From contig JAQFVV010000208.1 in the NCBI GenBank assembly GCA_028023455.1, forward strand, positions 248,001 to 312,000: 64,000 bases of DNA, read 5' to 3'. Both the position numbers and the translations under genes were made by a program. Shown one piece after another: positions 21,813 to 33,144 of the stretch. The DNA is from Epiperipatus broadwayi (lineage: Eukaryota > Onychophora > Udeonychophora > Euonychophora > Peripatidae). Under the pieces are notes generated by a model. It ran no database searches. It was not told where the DNA came from and saw only the letters and a list, made by a program, of their open reading frames with translations. Position 1 is the stretch's first letter; the number at the start of each line of letters is the position of its first letter.

Positions 21813-22234
21813 AGCATTTTTATCGCAACAGAATTTTTTGTGCTCTTTAAGATAAATAGAGGGCGATAAAATAAACCCACATTTCAACGAGATGAAGCAG
21901 GAAATCTTATACTGAGTCAGTAGTTAGGACTATAAGAAAGTAATTTAATTTGCATGCAATAATTCAGATCATCATCACTTTCACTCATTATTGTTTCATT
22001 ACAGGATGGCATTCTTTTTAAATTTAAATCTGTTTCTCTGATCCATATATTTTCTCCACAGCACATTAACAAATTTCATCACTTTATCCATCCTTCATTC
22101 ATCTAGAATAAAAAAAGTCCAGCATAATTAAGGAAAATTAATATGGGTAGTCACTTATTTTAAGAAAGATACAATATTCTAAAAAGGTGAATCTATTGTG
22201 GATAATTAGTTTTCATCTTCCTCTTTCATGCTGC
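21813..22234. other. Unassigned sequence between LINE copies
   Basis: Nothing recognised. Confidence 0.5.
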
Positions 22235-24885
22235 TAAGAAAATATTAAAAACACTAAAGTAAAAAAGAAGTCAAGGGTGGCAAAAATACTGTAGGAGGAA
22301 ATATCGTAACTTCAGAAGAAAAAGAATGGATGCAGGCAAGGCATCAGCAGGTACTAGATGACAAATTTTATAGAAAATAAAAAGGGTTAGACAATAATAT
22401 ATGCTTAGAGAGGCTGGGAGAACAATACCAAATAAGTCTAAGAGAATGCATTCAAAATAAAAGAACTATTTTCTTCAAATAACAAAATAAGAATCAGAAG
22501 AGAAGTTGAAAAGAAAGGTAAAAGAGAAATTAAGAGAAAGTATTGAAAAATATAATATGGATGTGGTTGCTGTATAATAATCTAATAGTGAATTAGGTTA
22601 TATAAAAATCAATTTAAATATGATCTAGAAATTGTCCAGTCAAGATGATAGAGATTCTACAAAATCATTTTAATTAGATGTAGGTATTATTGAATTATAT
22701 TTTGACTAACAGAAAATATATATTTCAAGATTATAATACTCTTAATAGATTCAACCCAGGAAGTGATTATTGATTAATAAGATGTTAAATAATGTTAATG
22801 TAAACTAGACAAAACTTAGTAAGAAAAACAATGTTCATTATTGATATTTCTAATTTTCAAAAACATTACAATTAAGTTAAATTAGAAATAGCAAATTGTT
22901 TTAAAATGCAGTATTAAGATTCTGAAGACAGTTCAGATTTTGAATGAAAAACAGAAAATTACCAGTAACTTTTCTACAGAGATAAAACAATATATTAAGA
23001 ATAGAAGAAATATGAAAATATATAAAAATGATCCCTTAACAAGAATTGAATATCTGAAGTTTTTAAAGTAATATGAAAAAAGCTTTAGATATAAGATAAT
23101 ATTTATTAAGGCTATAACCTTAAGACCATGTGCCTGAAAAAACGACAGTAGCGACCTCTGAAAATCTTTAGCATAAGATTTATTTAAAAGACAAATTGTG
23201 AATTAACAGGAAAAGCTATAGAAGATATCAAAATTATAAAATAATACCTTGGTAATGATAGGAAATTTATTTCAGCAAGAAGAATAAATGATAAAACTAT
23301 TACTAAGAAGAGAGATGGCATCATGAAATGTATGGAAGAGTTATATAAAAGATTATATAGTAATAAAAAAACGAAGAAACAAAACAAAATATCCTTTATT
23401 CCTTATAATTACTACATATTTTAAATTTCCCAGCATTTTAAATGCTAAAGTGAGACAAGCTATCAAATCTATGAAAAAGGAAAAAGCCCCAAATAATTGA
23501 TGGAATTATAATCAATATTTTAATAAAAAACTGGCGAAGAAATAAAAAAAAATATTGACTCAGTTACATATCAAGAGTATAAATGATAAAAATGTATTAG
23601 ATGGTTGGAAAAATTATAATATTAAATATCTAAGAAAAGTAATAAAAAAGACAGAAATTACAGATTTACAATCTTTTAACATTTCTTTATAAAATTGATA
23701 CTAGGATAATTACAAATCTCACCGGTGAACTTTGAATTTTAATCAAACTGTAGAATAAACTGAATTTAAAACTGATTTTAGTACAGTGTATCACATCAAA
23801 TTATTAAGGGGAGTTATAGAAATATTCAATGAATATGAATTGCTATTATGTTTCGGATATGTAGTTTATGAAAAGATATTTGATTATATAAGTATTTCTA
23901 CATTAATTAAAACATTGGACCATCAAGATATAGATCCAAAATATTTGCCATATTCTAAAGAAAATTTATCACAATGCAATAACAATGATTAGATTGCATA
24001 ATGATAAAAAAATTAACATTGAGAAGAATATATAGCAATGTTAACTCGACATCTCCAAAACTTTTTACATTGGTCTAAGAGATCTTGTGAATTAAAATGG
24101 AAAGCTAAGGGAGTAAAAGTAAATGGAAATTATTTAAATCGTTGAGATGCTACACATGATGCGTTCTTTAAAAATTTAATGCTTCACAGCATCAGAAAAT
24201 ATTATAAGAGTTATCAGATGAAATTAAGAAGGTAGGACGAAAAGTAAATGCTGAAAAACTAAAGTAGTGTACAATAGATTTCTTAAAAGAGAATAAAGAT
24301 TGTTGATAAGGAATTAAATAAAGTTAACAATTACATATATCTTGATCATACTATTAATATAGATGGAAATCTAACGTATTAAATTATTCATAGAATTAAA
24401 CTTTGACAAGAGTGCATTTGAAGAAAGTAACTTAATATTAAAATTAAATATGTCTTTGTATTAGAAAAGGAAGATTGTCAATAGACATGTTTTACCAGTA
24501 TTCACTTATGGATCTGAGACTTGATTCCTTAAATGATTAATGCAAAGACTTCAAACTACTCAATGAATTATGTAGAAATGTAAGTTAGGAATAACAAGAA
24601 TGTGTCAAAAATGAAATGATCATTGAAAGAATTAAGAGACTGAAACGGAGGTAGATTGGCATATTGCTAGAAGATGTAATAGATAGATAGTTGATTTAAA
24701 TTGGATCCCAAAAAGATATAGAAAATGTCTATATGGGAGATGATTTGGATAAAATAATGAAGTGTATTAGGGTAATGTGAAGAAGAGAAACTAGAAAACA
24801 GAGAAACTACACTAAACTTGGAGAGAGCTTCATCCAGAAGTGGAATGATAGTTACAGAAAAGTGTGATGATGCTGATCAATTAGA
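22235..24885 (+). mobile_element. RTE-like LINE, long degenerate copy (endonuclease to 3' end)
   Basis: This is the most complete LINE of the window. Landmarks in order across broken frames: IEKYNMDVVAV (near 22543, start of the apurinic-type endonuclease), FNPGSDY (22753, end of endonuclease), AIKSMKKEKAPNN (23461), FKTDFSTVYHIKLL (23766), LCFGYVVYEKIFDYI (23846, catalytic YxDYEKAFD block with D lost), LKWKAKGVKVNGNYLN (24094), VNNYIYLDHTINIDGNL (24326), and a TYGSETW-like block (24505). Every block has stops or frameshifts. Codons 23786-23992 remain open by chance. Confidence 0.75.
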
Positions 24886-25369
24886 AAAAAATCTACACTT
24901 AATTCAAACATTATGAAAGATTCTGAAATCATTAGATATATATTAGGCATGCTTTATGATGGGTTACAAATTGAAGTGTATAATAAAATTAACAAAAAAA
25001 TTGTGAATAAGTTAGAATTTAAGCTACAAGAATCTAAAAAATACGAAACTGATAACAACACTGTGGATAGAATTGAACACTTTGCAATCGTGTCATACAA
25101 AAAGGATTACCTATCAGTTATCAGAAAGAGTTTAAATAAAAATTACATTGTATCAAATTGAAAGAATTTTATACAATAGTGCAGAGTGATTTTTTTAGAA
25201 ATGATGTGATAAAGACAACTTGATAAAATAATACATCAGTAAGGAAAATTGTGAACGAATCAGTCATTATACAATTTAAAATGAAGACTTACAGTTACAA
25301 TTTAAAACGTTTTTTATTATTTTGTCATGTATCAAGATCTGAATAATAGCTTCAAATTAATGTAATGAT
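24886..25369. other. Unassigned; one 82-codon open frame (24913-25161)
   Basis: The frame starting MKDSEIIRYILGMLYDGLQI is charged, soluble-looking, with a vague resemblance to LTR-retrotransposon gag helices. I cannot assign it. It sits between two LINE fragments and is probably repeat-derived. Confidence 0.25.
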
Positions 25370-25710
25370 AGTTTCACATTGCAAACAAATCTAGCGTATA
25401 TGATACATTACCTAAAATAATTGATATACGAGTTAGAATTGATAAATGAAGCTGTAATGCTTAACCATGTTTAATGGCTATGAATAATCATTAAGATAAA
25501 TTTAAAAGATATAAAAAGTTGCACAGATCAATAGATGATAACATTAAAAAATAACTACTAAAATGATCATACAAGATAGCAAGCCTTTAAATATGTTAAA
25601 ACAAATAAAATTAGTCCTCTGTTGGTGACTGACAAACAAAAAACACTAAGTGAGAATCTCTGCAATGATTTCTTACATGTTCTTTTTCAAGATTATATTT
25701 ATGATATCTT
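25370..25710 (+). mobile_element. Possible jockey/CR1-type LINE fragment
   Basis: Near 25590-25690 the translation KYVKTNKISPLLVTDKQKTL, then LCNDFLHVLF, resembles the linker before the reverse transcriptase in jockey/CR1 elements (pattern: xYVxxKxxxxxxIxPLxxxxx ... AxxLNxFFxxVF). Upstream frames are broken. The match is by eye and short. Confidence 0.4.
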
Positions 25711-26630
25711 TCAGTGTATTTTATATATATATATATTGAAACAGATATACTGTTCCCCATGTATATATATTCAAAAGACCCCCCCCCCCCATTTAAAAAA
25801 GACTAGCATGATTTGATCAAATTAAAAAAGAAATAAAGCAAAAAGTTTATAGTTAATAGAAAATCATTATTGATTTTATAGTTTCAAATTATGATGTAAA
25901 TAAAAGCTGGCAGTTATTAAAAAAGATTATATTTTTAATTTTTGGAAGATGTTTTTAAATAAAGTGTTATATCAGCTGGAGGCAATCTTAATCAATTGAA
26001 AAACATGGCTTAATCTTTATGCTTTCTTATCTATCCCACTAAAAAAGTAGATTATCCAATCGTTATGAAGAGAAAAGCAATCGGGCTTAAATGAGAGCAG
26101 TATGCAAATCAGGTACAGTGAAAAAGGCTGTTTAATCAATCCAGAGAGGAGAATATAAATAGTCAAGTTGGAAGTTCAGAGGCAGATTAGATTGGATTTT
26201 TAAAATGTATGTTTAAAAAGGATTTTTTTTTCAAAAGATTTTTGAAAAAGATAGTAAGAAAAGTGAAGGATTAAAAAGTTGAAATTCTTATTTAAGTGTT
26301 ACTCAACTCTAACTTTCATCATCTTGAAATATAACCTTTACAACCACTGTTAATAATGGAAAAAGAAATCATTACTCAGAAAATTATAACCATGGAAGGA
26401 TAAACTAACAGCTTTTGCTCTCCATTCTAAACCATGATTTTCAAAGATTTTCCGGGATAGACATTATAGAAAGAAGATAATGCCATTCAGCTGAAAGGTG
26501 ATGCCCCTTTTTGAAAGCAGTTACATTATGGATTTGAAAAACAAACTGGATGAATGAAGGTAATGATTTTATAAAAATATTTGATACTATGTGCGTTTAT
26601 AGAAGACAAGACAAAACGTATTTCTTAAAC
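25711..26630. other. Unassigned A+T-rich sequence
   Basis: No gene. It holds a short poly-C run (about 10 C) near 25780. Confidence 0.5.
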
Positions 26631-26635
26631 TAAAA

Positions 26636-27105
26636 TTATATGTGTTTTTAAAAGACAAACAAAATGTCTTTATTATAATTAATAAAAAAAAGAATTATTA
26701 ATAAAAACAGCTGCGTAAAAATACGTTCTGTTAATAATAAATTGTAAATGATAAATATTAAAAATATCTATAATCAAAATGCATTTTTAATAGGGATTGA
26801 CTTCTCATATACAGATACATTTGAATTAAAATAAAGTAAAAACGAATACTTGTAATGATTTTATATATATATATATTTAATACTTATAGGTGTTTATAAA
26901 GGATAAAACAAAACATCTTTCTTAAAAAGAAAAAAGAAAATTATGAACAAATTTAGCTATGGAAATACGTTTTATTAAAGATAAATTATAAATACTAAAA
27001 TACCTATAATCAAAGTGCATTTTTAATAAGGATTGACTTCTCATCTACAGATACATTTCAATTAAAATAAACTAAAAAACGAATACTTATAATGATTGAT
27101 ATTAT
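26636..27105. repeat. Tandem duplication, two units of about 240 bp
   Basis: Shared blocks occur in order in both halves: GTGTTTxTAAA-GACAAA-CAAAA, AATACGTTxTxTTAA, CTATAATCAAAxTGCATTTT, GGATTGACTTCTCATxTACA, and AAACGAATACTTxTAATGAT. The second unit begins near 26888. Divergence indicates an old event. Confidence 0.7.
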
Positions 27106-27355
27106 CGATTTACAAATAAATATATCTAGAAAATTCAGAAATACTGAGCTATTACAGATAACTCTAATTGGCTAATGAATAAATGCAGCTGCTGATCAAC
27201 TTATATGAAGAAATATACATCTGTGGCAGACCAAACAACAATATTTATGATAGATTAACTAACTTAAAATGAACTGGAACTTTGAGTTAGAGGTAAAATA
27301 TAAACTGTTAAAGAACTTGCATTCTTTAACTTATATTGCCCTATTATTGGATACA

Positions 27356-27582
27356 TACCAAGTTACACAACGGACTGTAAATAAAATATTTGTAATTGAG
27401 CAAATTCAGTTACACAATGGGCTGTAAACAAAATATTTGTAATTGAGCAAATTCAGTTACACAATGGACTGTAAATAAAATATTTATAATTGTGCAAATT
27501 CAGTTACACAATGGAATGTAAGTGAAGTATTTGTAATTGTGCAAATTCAGATACACAATGGACAATAAATAAAATGTTTGTT
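27356..27582. repeat. 47-bp tandem repeat, about 5 copies
   Basis: AGTTACACAATGGACTGTAA recurs every 47 bp starting near 27363, with point changes; later copies are more diverged. Units are adjacent with no unique spacers, so it is a minisatellite. Confidence 0.85.
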
Positions 27583-28518
27583 GAATTAACTATATGAGGA
27601 ATTAAGTGGAACTCTGAATTAAATGGAATGCTATCAGTTGTCTTCATTACTCTCTCTGTTGTCTCAATATATCACACTCCTCTCTGTTCAATAACTAAAT
27701 GATTACAGATATAAACTGTTAAAGAACTGTTGAGAGAAGGACTTTATTATACTCTCAACAGATTACATTTTCTTTTTTTTAAAGTCATATAGAAATCTTT
27801 TGCTTGATGGACCTTTATTTAAATTTGTTATTAAATAAAACTATTGTTATTTAAAATTAATCTTAGTTATCCAGTTGTTCAATTCTATTTTTTTGTTTTT
27901 ATTGCATCACTCATCATTCATTGCACTTGTTCATGAGAATCTCATGCCTACTGAGCTATGTCTGGCATAACTAGACCTAGGTAAGTCAAGTTGTAGTGAG
28001 ATAGAACTCTAGTGGCGCCGTTTGGAAAACCAAACATATAAATGTCTAGATGCTTCCAGCCTCCATGGTGCTACATCCTCTGATGAGCAGGAAATATTGT
28101 TGTAGGGTGGGTTAACATTTGCATTGGGTAATGCCAGTGGTTCCTTCCTGCAACATGCTCATCAGGAAATTGTTACAACTGAAGTAATAAAAGGGTTGTG
28201 CGGTGGTCCGATTACAATATATATATAATCATTAAAATCAGTCAACACTTAGACAATCCAAATATCAAAAACAATCAGCAATATTAGCTGTTATCAAGAC
28301 TACCCCCTTTTAACAATAAAGATGAAATCCCACCTTTATTTATGGTACAGTATATTTATATAGACACTAAAGATTGCAAGTTGACCATATAGATTGAAAT
28401 TATTGATACAAAGAAGTTTAAATAAGCATCTTTAAATAGGTAAATATAACCTGTTTTGAATGCTGTTTAATAATTAGACAATTATAACATTACAAACTGC
28501 AATTATAATTTTCAAATT
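27583..28518. other. Unassigned; small inverted repeat at 28066-28182
   Basis: No gene. CTCTGATGAGCAGGAAAT (28079) faces an inverted CTGATGAGCATGTTGCAGG (minus strand, 28145-28165). The CTGATGA-GAAA spacing leaves no room for stem II, so it is not a hammerhead. Confidence 0.35.
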
Positions 28519-28524
28519 GCAACC

Positions 28525-28552
<28 letters not shown>
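28519..28552. repeat. (AT)n microsatellite
   Basis: A pure AT alternation of about 30 bp. Confidence 0.95.
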
Positions 28553-28555
<3 letters not shown>

Positions 28556-29237
28556 TGTTATTTCTGTTCTTATAAATTCGTATTAATTATCGGGTGAGAA
28601 GAGTTCTCTTGAATCAAATCTATAATTGTTTTAAATGATGACTTATTCCAGTGTTTGACATATTAATCAGAATGTATAAGAAAGATATAGCATGTCAATT
28701 GAAGTATAAATTCAAAATGATAAGATATTGGTCTATCTTACATAACATAAATGTGGAATAATTAGCAAGTTGAATTGACATTATTATTATTTAAATTTTA
28801 TTTAACATTCGATGACTGTAATGAATAATCTCATGGTATACTAGTAATATACATACCATTCATTCTTGTGACCTAAGTTCAAATCTTTACTAAGGAAACT
28901 TGAATTTTTTTCAACAGATTTGGTATTTTTCTTTTAGTTGGCTGATCTTTACCAAATCAATTAACAATCTAATATTAGATAAAAAATGAGCATATACAAC
29001 GAAGATGAAAACTACCCACACCTACACCAATTAATAATTGTAAAATCTGGAGAATAATATATTCTCATTCCCTGATTTTTAATCAGGAATTCTTGGAAAG
29101 GCCTTTGTTTTCCAGGGATCATTTAAAGATTACTTTAATGTTAAAATTTCACAAGAACTCCTATGTTTCAAGCAAAATGAGTTCCCCTTTGTCTGAGCTC
29201 TCAGAAGTTATAACTAAAAGCTAGAATAAACTTTTAT
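28553..29237. other. Unassigned A+T-rich sequence
   Basis: Nothing recognised. Confidence 0.5.
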
Positions 29238-29401
29238 TGATTGTTAGTAATTGCACAACGTTTCGAGTAGTAGTATTCTCCACTCTTCTTCAGGTATTTC
29301 TGGCCTACATAGTGACAATATTCCCTTAGAAGTTGAACTCGCACTTTTAGATTCTTGAATATCGAATTTAAGGCAAACGCTCTACCGACTTAGCTATTCT
29401 G
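29238..29401 (-). mobile_element. Repeat family C copy C1 (tRNA-like head, hammerhead-like tail)
   Basis: On the minus strand it reads head to tail: TTGACAGAATAGCTAAGTCGG (A-box/D-arm-like), CGAGTTCAACTTC (B-box-like), GGCCAGAAATAC, CUGAAGA, stem-loop GAGUGG/CUACUC, GAAACGUU, GUGCAAUUAC. Copy C2 follows in the same orientation, and C3 faces them. The same unit sits directly behind two Penelope endonuclease remnants (53195-53690 and 56645-57060). Confidence 0.65.
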
Positions 29402-29414
29402 TCAAAGGCATATA

Positions 29415-29550
29415 AGTTAGTAATTACACAACGTTTCGAGTAGTAATATTCTCCACTCTTCTTCAGGGTTGCTGGCCTATATGCACAATGACAATATTTG
29501 CTTAGAAGTTGAATTTGCACATTTAGATTCTTGAATATCGAATTTAAAGC
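29415..29550 (-). mobile_element. Repeat family C copy C2 (head truncated)
   Basis: Same orientation as C1 but lacking the first part of the tRNA-like head. CUGAAGA, the GAGUGG stem-loop, GAAACGUUGUGUAAUUAC and the B-box region are kept. Its head end meets the head of C3 near 29548, making an inverted junction. Confidence 0.6.
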
Positions 29551-29712
29551 TCTTTGACAGAATAGCTCAGTCGGTAGATCGTTTGCCTTAAATTCGATAT
29601 TCAAGAATCTAAAAATGCGAGTTCAACTTCTAAGCGAATGTTGTCACTGAGCATATAGGCCAGCAGAAACACCTGAAGAAGAGTGGAGAATAACACGACT
29701 CGAAACGTTGTG
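29550..29712 (+). mobile_element. Repeat family C copy C3 (complete unit)
   Basis: The clearest copy: GACAGAATAGCTCAGTCGG (29560, A box), a TTGCCTTAAATTCG anticodon-arm-like segment, GCGAGTTCAACTTC (29617, B-box-like), AAACACCTGAAGA (29667), a stem-loop, GAAACGTTGTGTAATTAC. Hammerhead reading: core CUGAAGA (position 7 may be any base), stem II GAGUGG/ with a variant 3' strand GACUC, GAAAC, triplet GUU, stem I ACAC/GUGU, and stem III AC/GU with no loop. One unpaired A precedes stem II. A zero-loop stem III would be stable only in a dimer. Confidence 0.6.
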
Positions 29713-29917
29713 TAATTACTAACTTATTTATTGATTGTGGACTTGAATAAAGTATTTATGAAATTGACTGGACTTCTAATAGTATATATTTATAAAAATT
29801 TGATTATTTACAAAGTTATTAAAAATAACAACTTAGTGATTCTGTCTTGAGAATATCAAACTCAATTACTTTTAATAATATCTGCAATAAGTAAGATTTC
29901 ATTCTCATAATTAGTAT

Positions 29918-30798
29918 CAGGGCTTTTTTATCATGAAACGAAATGGAACGGCGTTCCGCACCTTTTTAGTGTATTTTTAAGATTTCAAACGAAATTATAT
30001 GAAATTGTATCGGCACATTCATAATTACAATCCATATTTATAAAATTCGAATAAATAAAATAATGTAGTGTTTTATGAATCAGATCCAAATATGGATAGA
30101 TTCGAGTATGAGCTCTCGTGTTGTAAGAAGTGGACTCGTCCACGTCACCATTGGACACTTGTGGTAAACTACAGATTACAGCGACACATGCGTCTGATGT
30201 TTGTGGTTGAATGCATCTGCGTAATAGCGATTGATGATGTGTGGAATATTTAATTTGTTTATTTTTATGTAAATTTGATGTCGTTATTTTTATTTTTTAG
30301 TGGCAAAGTTTACTCCAAGTTTAAAAATGAAAAACATTTTCAGTTACTTCTTGGCCGTGGGTCCCACTAATAAAAAGTCCAAAACGGCGTCAGAAAATAT
30401 AGAAATATTGGTGCAAATTGATGTTCCTGAATCATCTCCAGCGGAGATCATCATTCGGCTATAGACCCTAACCCTAAGAAAATGAATCGAGGCGATTTGT
30501 CAGAAGAGATTTGGACAAAACTTTGAAAATCACTCTAAACTTTTATTCAATTATATAAACTTTACAATTTCATTTTACATTTAGTTATCAGTTTTATATT
30601 TGTATTTGTTTATTTAACTTTAGATTTGACATGTCTAAAATAAAAAATTATGATAAATTTTGTTTAATTTTTTTATTTGCTTCATAGCTTTGGAAAAGCT
30701 GCTTTAAATTTCATTTAAATATTTGAATATATTTTTTTTAGTAAAACGTTTGACAAGAAGTGAGTTCCGGCATCTTTTTTTATTTAAAAAAAACCCTG
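29918..30798. mobile_element. hAT-like DNA transposon, non-autonomous, with 8-bp TSD
   Basis: The left end is CAGGGCTTTTTTATCATG and the right end is TTTAAAAAAAACCCTG, so the termini are inverted CAGGG/CCCTG. Subterminal GGCGTTCCGCACCTTTTT pairs with AAAGATGCCGGAACTCAC in inverted sense. Flanks ATTAGTAT (29910-29917) and GTTAGTAT (30799-30806) match at 7 of 8 and fit the hAT target pattern nTnnnnAn. Inside, near 30325-30470, a frame starts MKNIFSYFLAVGPTNKKS, like an N-terminal fragment of a host or transposase protein. No transposase domain remains. Confidence 0.75.
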
Positions 30799-31087
30799 GT
30801 TAGTATTGTGTAAAATTATATGAACCTCAAACAAAATGAAAATTATTTTATTTCATTTAAAGTTAAAAATAGTTTCCAACAAAAGTAAATATCCTGACTT
30901 TACTTTAGTATTGTTTGTACAGCGATGAGGAAATCTACAAATTTACTTTTTATTTCATAAATTTATGTTTCTTAGATTATACATGAAGAACATTACACAT
31001 TACGTGGACCCCCAAAAGTGTCATCAACAAATAAAATATTTAAATAAGGTCTATTTATTTTTCTTACTATTTTAATAAAATATTTTA

Positions 31088-31735
31088 TAGATTAAAGTGG
31101 GAAGCTAAGGGAATAAACATAACTTGGAATTATTTAAGACATGCATTTCAGGATACGTTGCAAGAATTACCAGAAGAAAGTAAAAAAAAAAAAGAATTAA
31201 AAATAAATACTAAAAAGATCAAAACAAAGAAATATAGATAATCTTGAATTGGAATTTTAACAATTGCAAATACTTGGCCAGATTATTAATTTGAATAGAA
31301 ACAATGTATAAAATTAATCATAGAATTAATCTTGGAAGACGTGTCTGATAGAAATAATTAATATTAATAGAAAATATCCTATTTGTTTAAAAAAGATGGT
31401 ATGTCCATTGTTATATACAGACCTGTTACTTGGTCACTTAAAATAAGAGTATTACAAAGATTTCATATCAATCAATAAAAAATAATCCAAAATTGAATAT
31501 GGGATGAAAATAAACAAAATTAAGAGACTGAAGTCGAGTTGAGCCAGACATGTTGTTAAACTGAATCCCAAGAGAGTATAAATAACCTAGTAGTAAGACA
31601 CATGTAAGAGTATGGATGAGATAAGGAAGTTTGCTATAGAGTGATGTGAAGAAGAGAATCTATGACGTAGAGAAATTGAATATTCTGCAGTGAATTAAGA
31701 ATGGCTGAAAATAGTAATGATGTTACATATAGACT
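31088..31735 (+). mobile_element. RTE-like LINE fragment, internally deleted
   Basis: It opens with LKWEAKGINITWNYLRHAF (31093), the block after the catalytic centre. It jumps to INHRINLGR (31312) and then LRPVTWSLKIRVLQRFHINQ (31418), equal to the YGSETW block and beyond. Numerous stops. 5' truncation and internal deletion relative to the copy at 22235-24885. Confidence 0.65.
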
Positions 31736-33144
31736 TAAATTTGGAATTTAATGTCATCTGGTGACATCCTCGGGTCTTCTCATCAGCGAGTATGCATAGA
31801 TTGCAACTAACAAGAATGCCATAGATAAACATTTGGAAAGACTTCTTGATAATCTAAATGAAGTTGACAATCTTACAAGCTGTTTAGCTCATGTAAAAAA
31901 AATTCTAATACTATCAGATAAGAAAATTGATTAAATAATTGTTTAATAAGTTCGTGCAGAGTGGTTCAATTAACCAGATCCAATTCAACTTTGAAATTCT
32001 ATCTAATGTTCTGTATTATCAAGTAGTTTGATATGAAGTATTGCTTCCTAAACCATATTTCACATTATCAATTAATAATACATTTAAACAAGTGAAATTT
32101 TAAGATAAGTTTTTTGTGATAACCGTTGGTTAGACAAGTAACATTTTTGCAATAGCAATTGACTAGGAGATAAAAATATACTTCCCCCAATGTTTTTCAA
32201 TCACATCAAACTCCGAATAAGAGTAGATAAATTCAAAAAGTGTTCAGTTAGAAAATCTGTATTTAGTTTCAGATCTGTAATATAGTATTAGAATTTGAAA
32301 ACAATAAAAAACAAAAACGTTAAAGTATGAGATAATAAAATATAGTAAAATAGTTTTTAAATATTCCATTGCAAGACAAAAGCCTTTCTTTAACAGCCTA
32401 TCACAAAATAAAACTGTAGAAAACGAAAGCAACCATTAGTTTTTTTTTCCCAGTTTTCAAGTGATGATGGCTTGAATTTCATATTTTATTATCTAACTAA
32501 AAAAGATACAGTAATCGTTTTAATAAATAACCCACTTCAGGGCAAAAACCTTTCCAACAAGTCCCTTTAAAGGATCAGTGAAAGAAAAGTCAGAATTCAC
32601 AAGTCATTTCAATGGTAATGTTTTTTTTCCATTTTCTTTTAACTTTTTGAGTAGATCGATTCCATTTACTAACCAAAGTCAGATGCTTATCTAATTTGGA
32701 CTTGGGCGAATTATTTTAAAAAAATTAATCCTTCTGAAACGAATTTTACTTAATCTGGATTAGCTAAATATCCATTTACTAATACTAAATAAGTATCTGG
32801 TTTGATTATGGGCTATCTCCCTAAAACTAAACCCCTTAACCTGTTTTAGTTTATTTCGTCCGGATTTATGTTTCTCATAACAACGCCAATTTTGTAATTT
32901 TTTTTCGTGCAATAAAAATTAGCTGTTAACAATTTAAATTGATTAATGTATAATTATAGAAATTATATAGGTTATACCTTCTGTTGAATGAAACTCAATA
33001 ATTTTTTGTTATCATGAAAATATCTTATCTTTAAATTCTATTTCCTTAAAGATCAAAGTCGTAATTTAATACATACAATAAATTAGCCAAATCTATAAGC
33101 TAATATAACTGAAGGGTGGTTTTAAACTTTTACGAAATAGAATC
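31736..33144. other. Intergenic region upstream of kinase gene 2
   Basis: No other gene recognised. The last few hundred bases should contain the promoter, but no convincing TATA box or initiator stands out. The leader ends GAAATAGAATC before the ATG; an AG at a usable acceptor distance exists but is not distinctive. Confidence 0.35.

Noticed and set aside
21396-21887. 163-codon minus-strand open frame
   Set aside because: It is antisense to a recognisable CR1/Nimb-like LINE on the plus strand and has no domain of its own.
27356-27582. Regular 47-bp repeats as a CRISPR array
   Set aside because: Units are directly adjacent with no unique spacers, and the host is a eukaryote; it is a minisatellite.
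28066-28182. CTGATGAGCAGGAAAT as a hammerhead core
   Set aside because: Only four bases separate CTGATGA and GAAA, so stem II cannot form, and stem I does not pair.
29550-29620. Family C head as a functional tRNA gene
   Set aside because: Acceptor strands do not pair and the sequence continues without a Pol III terminator into the repeat body; it is a repeat head.
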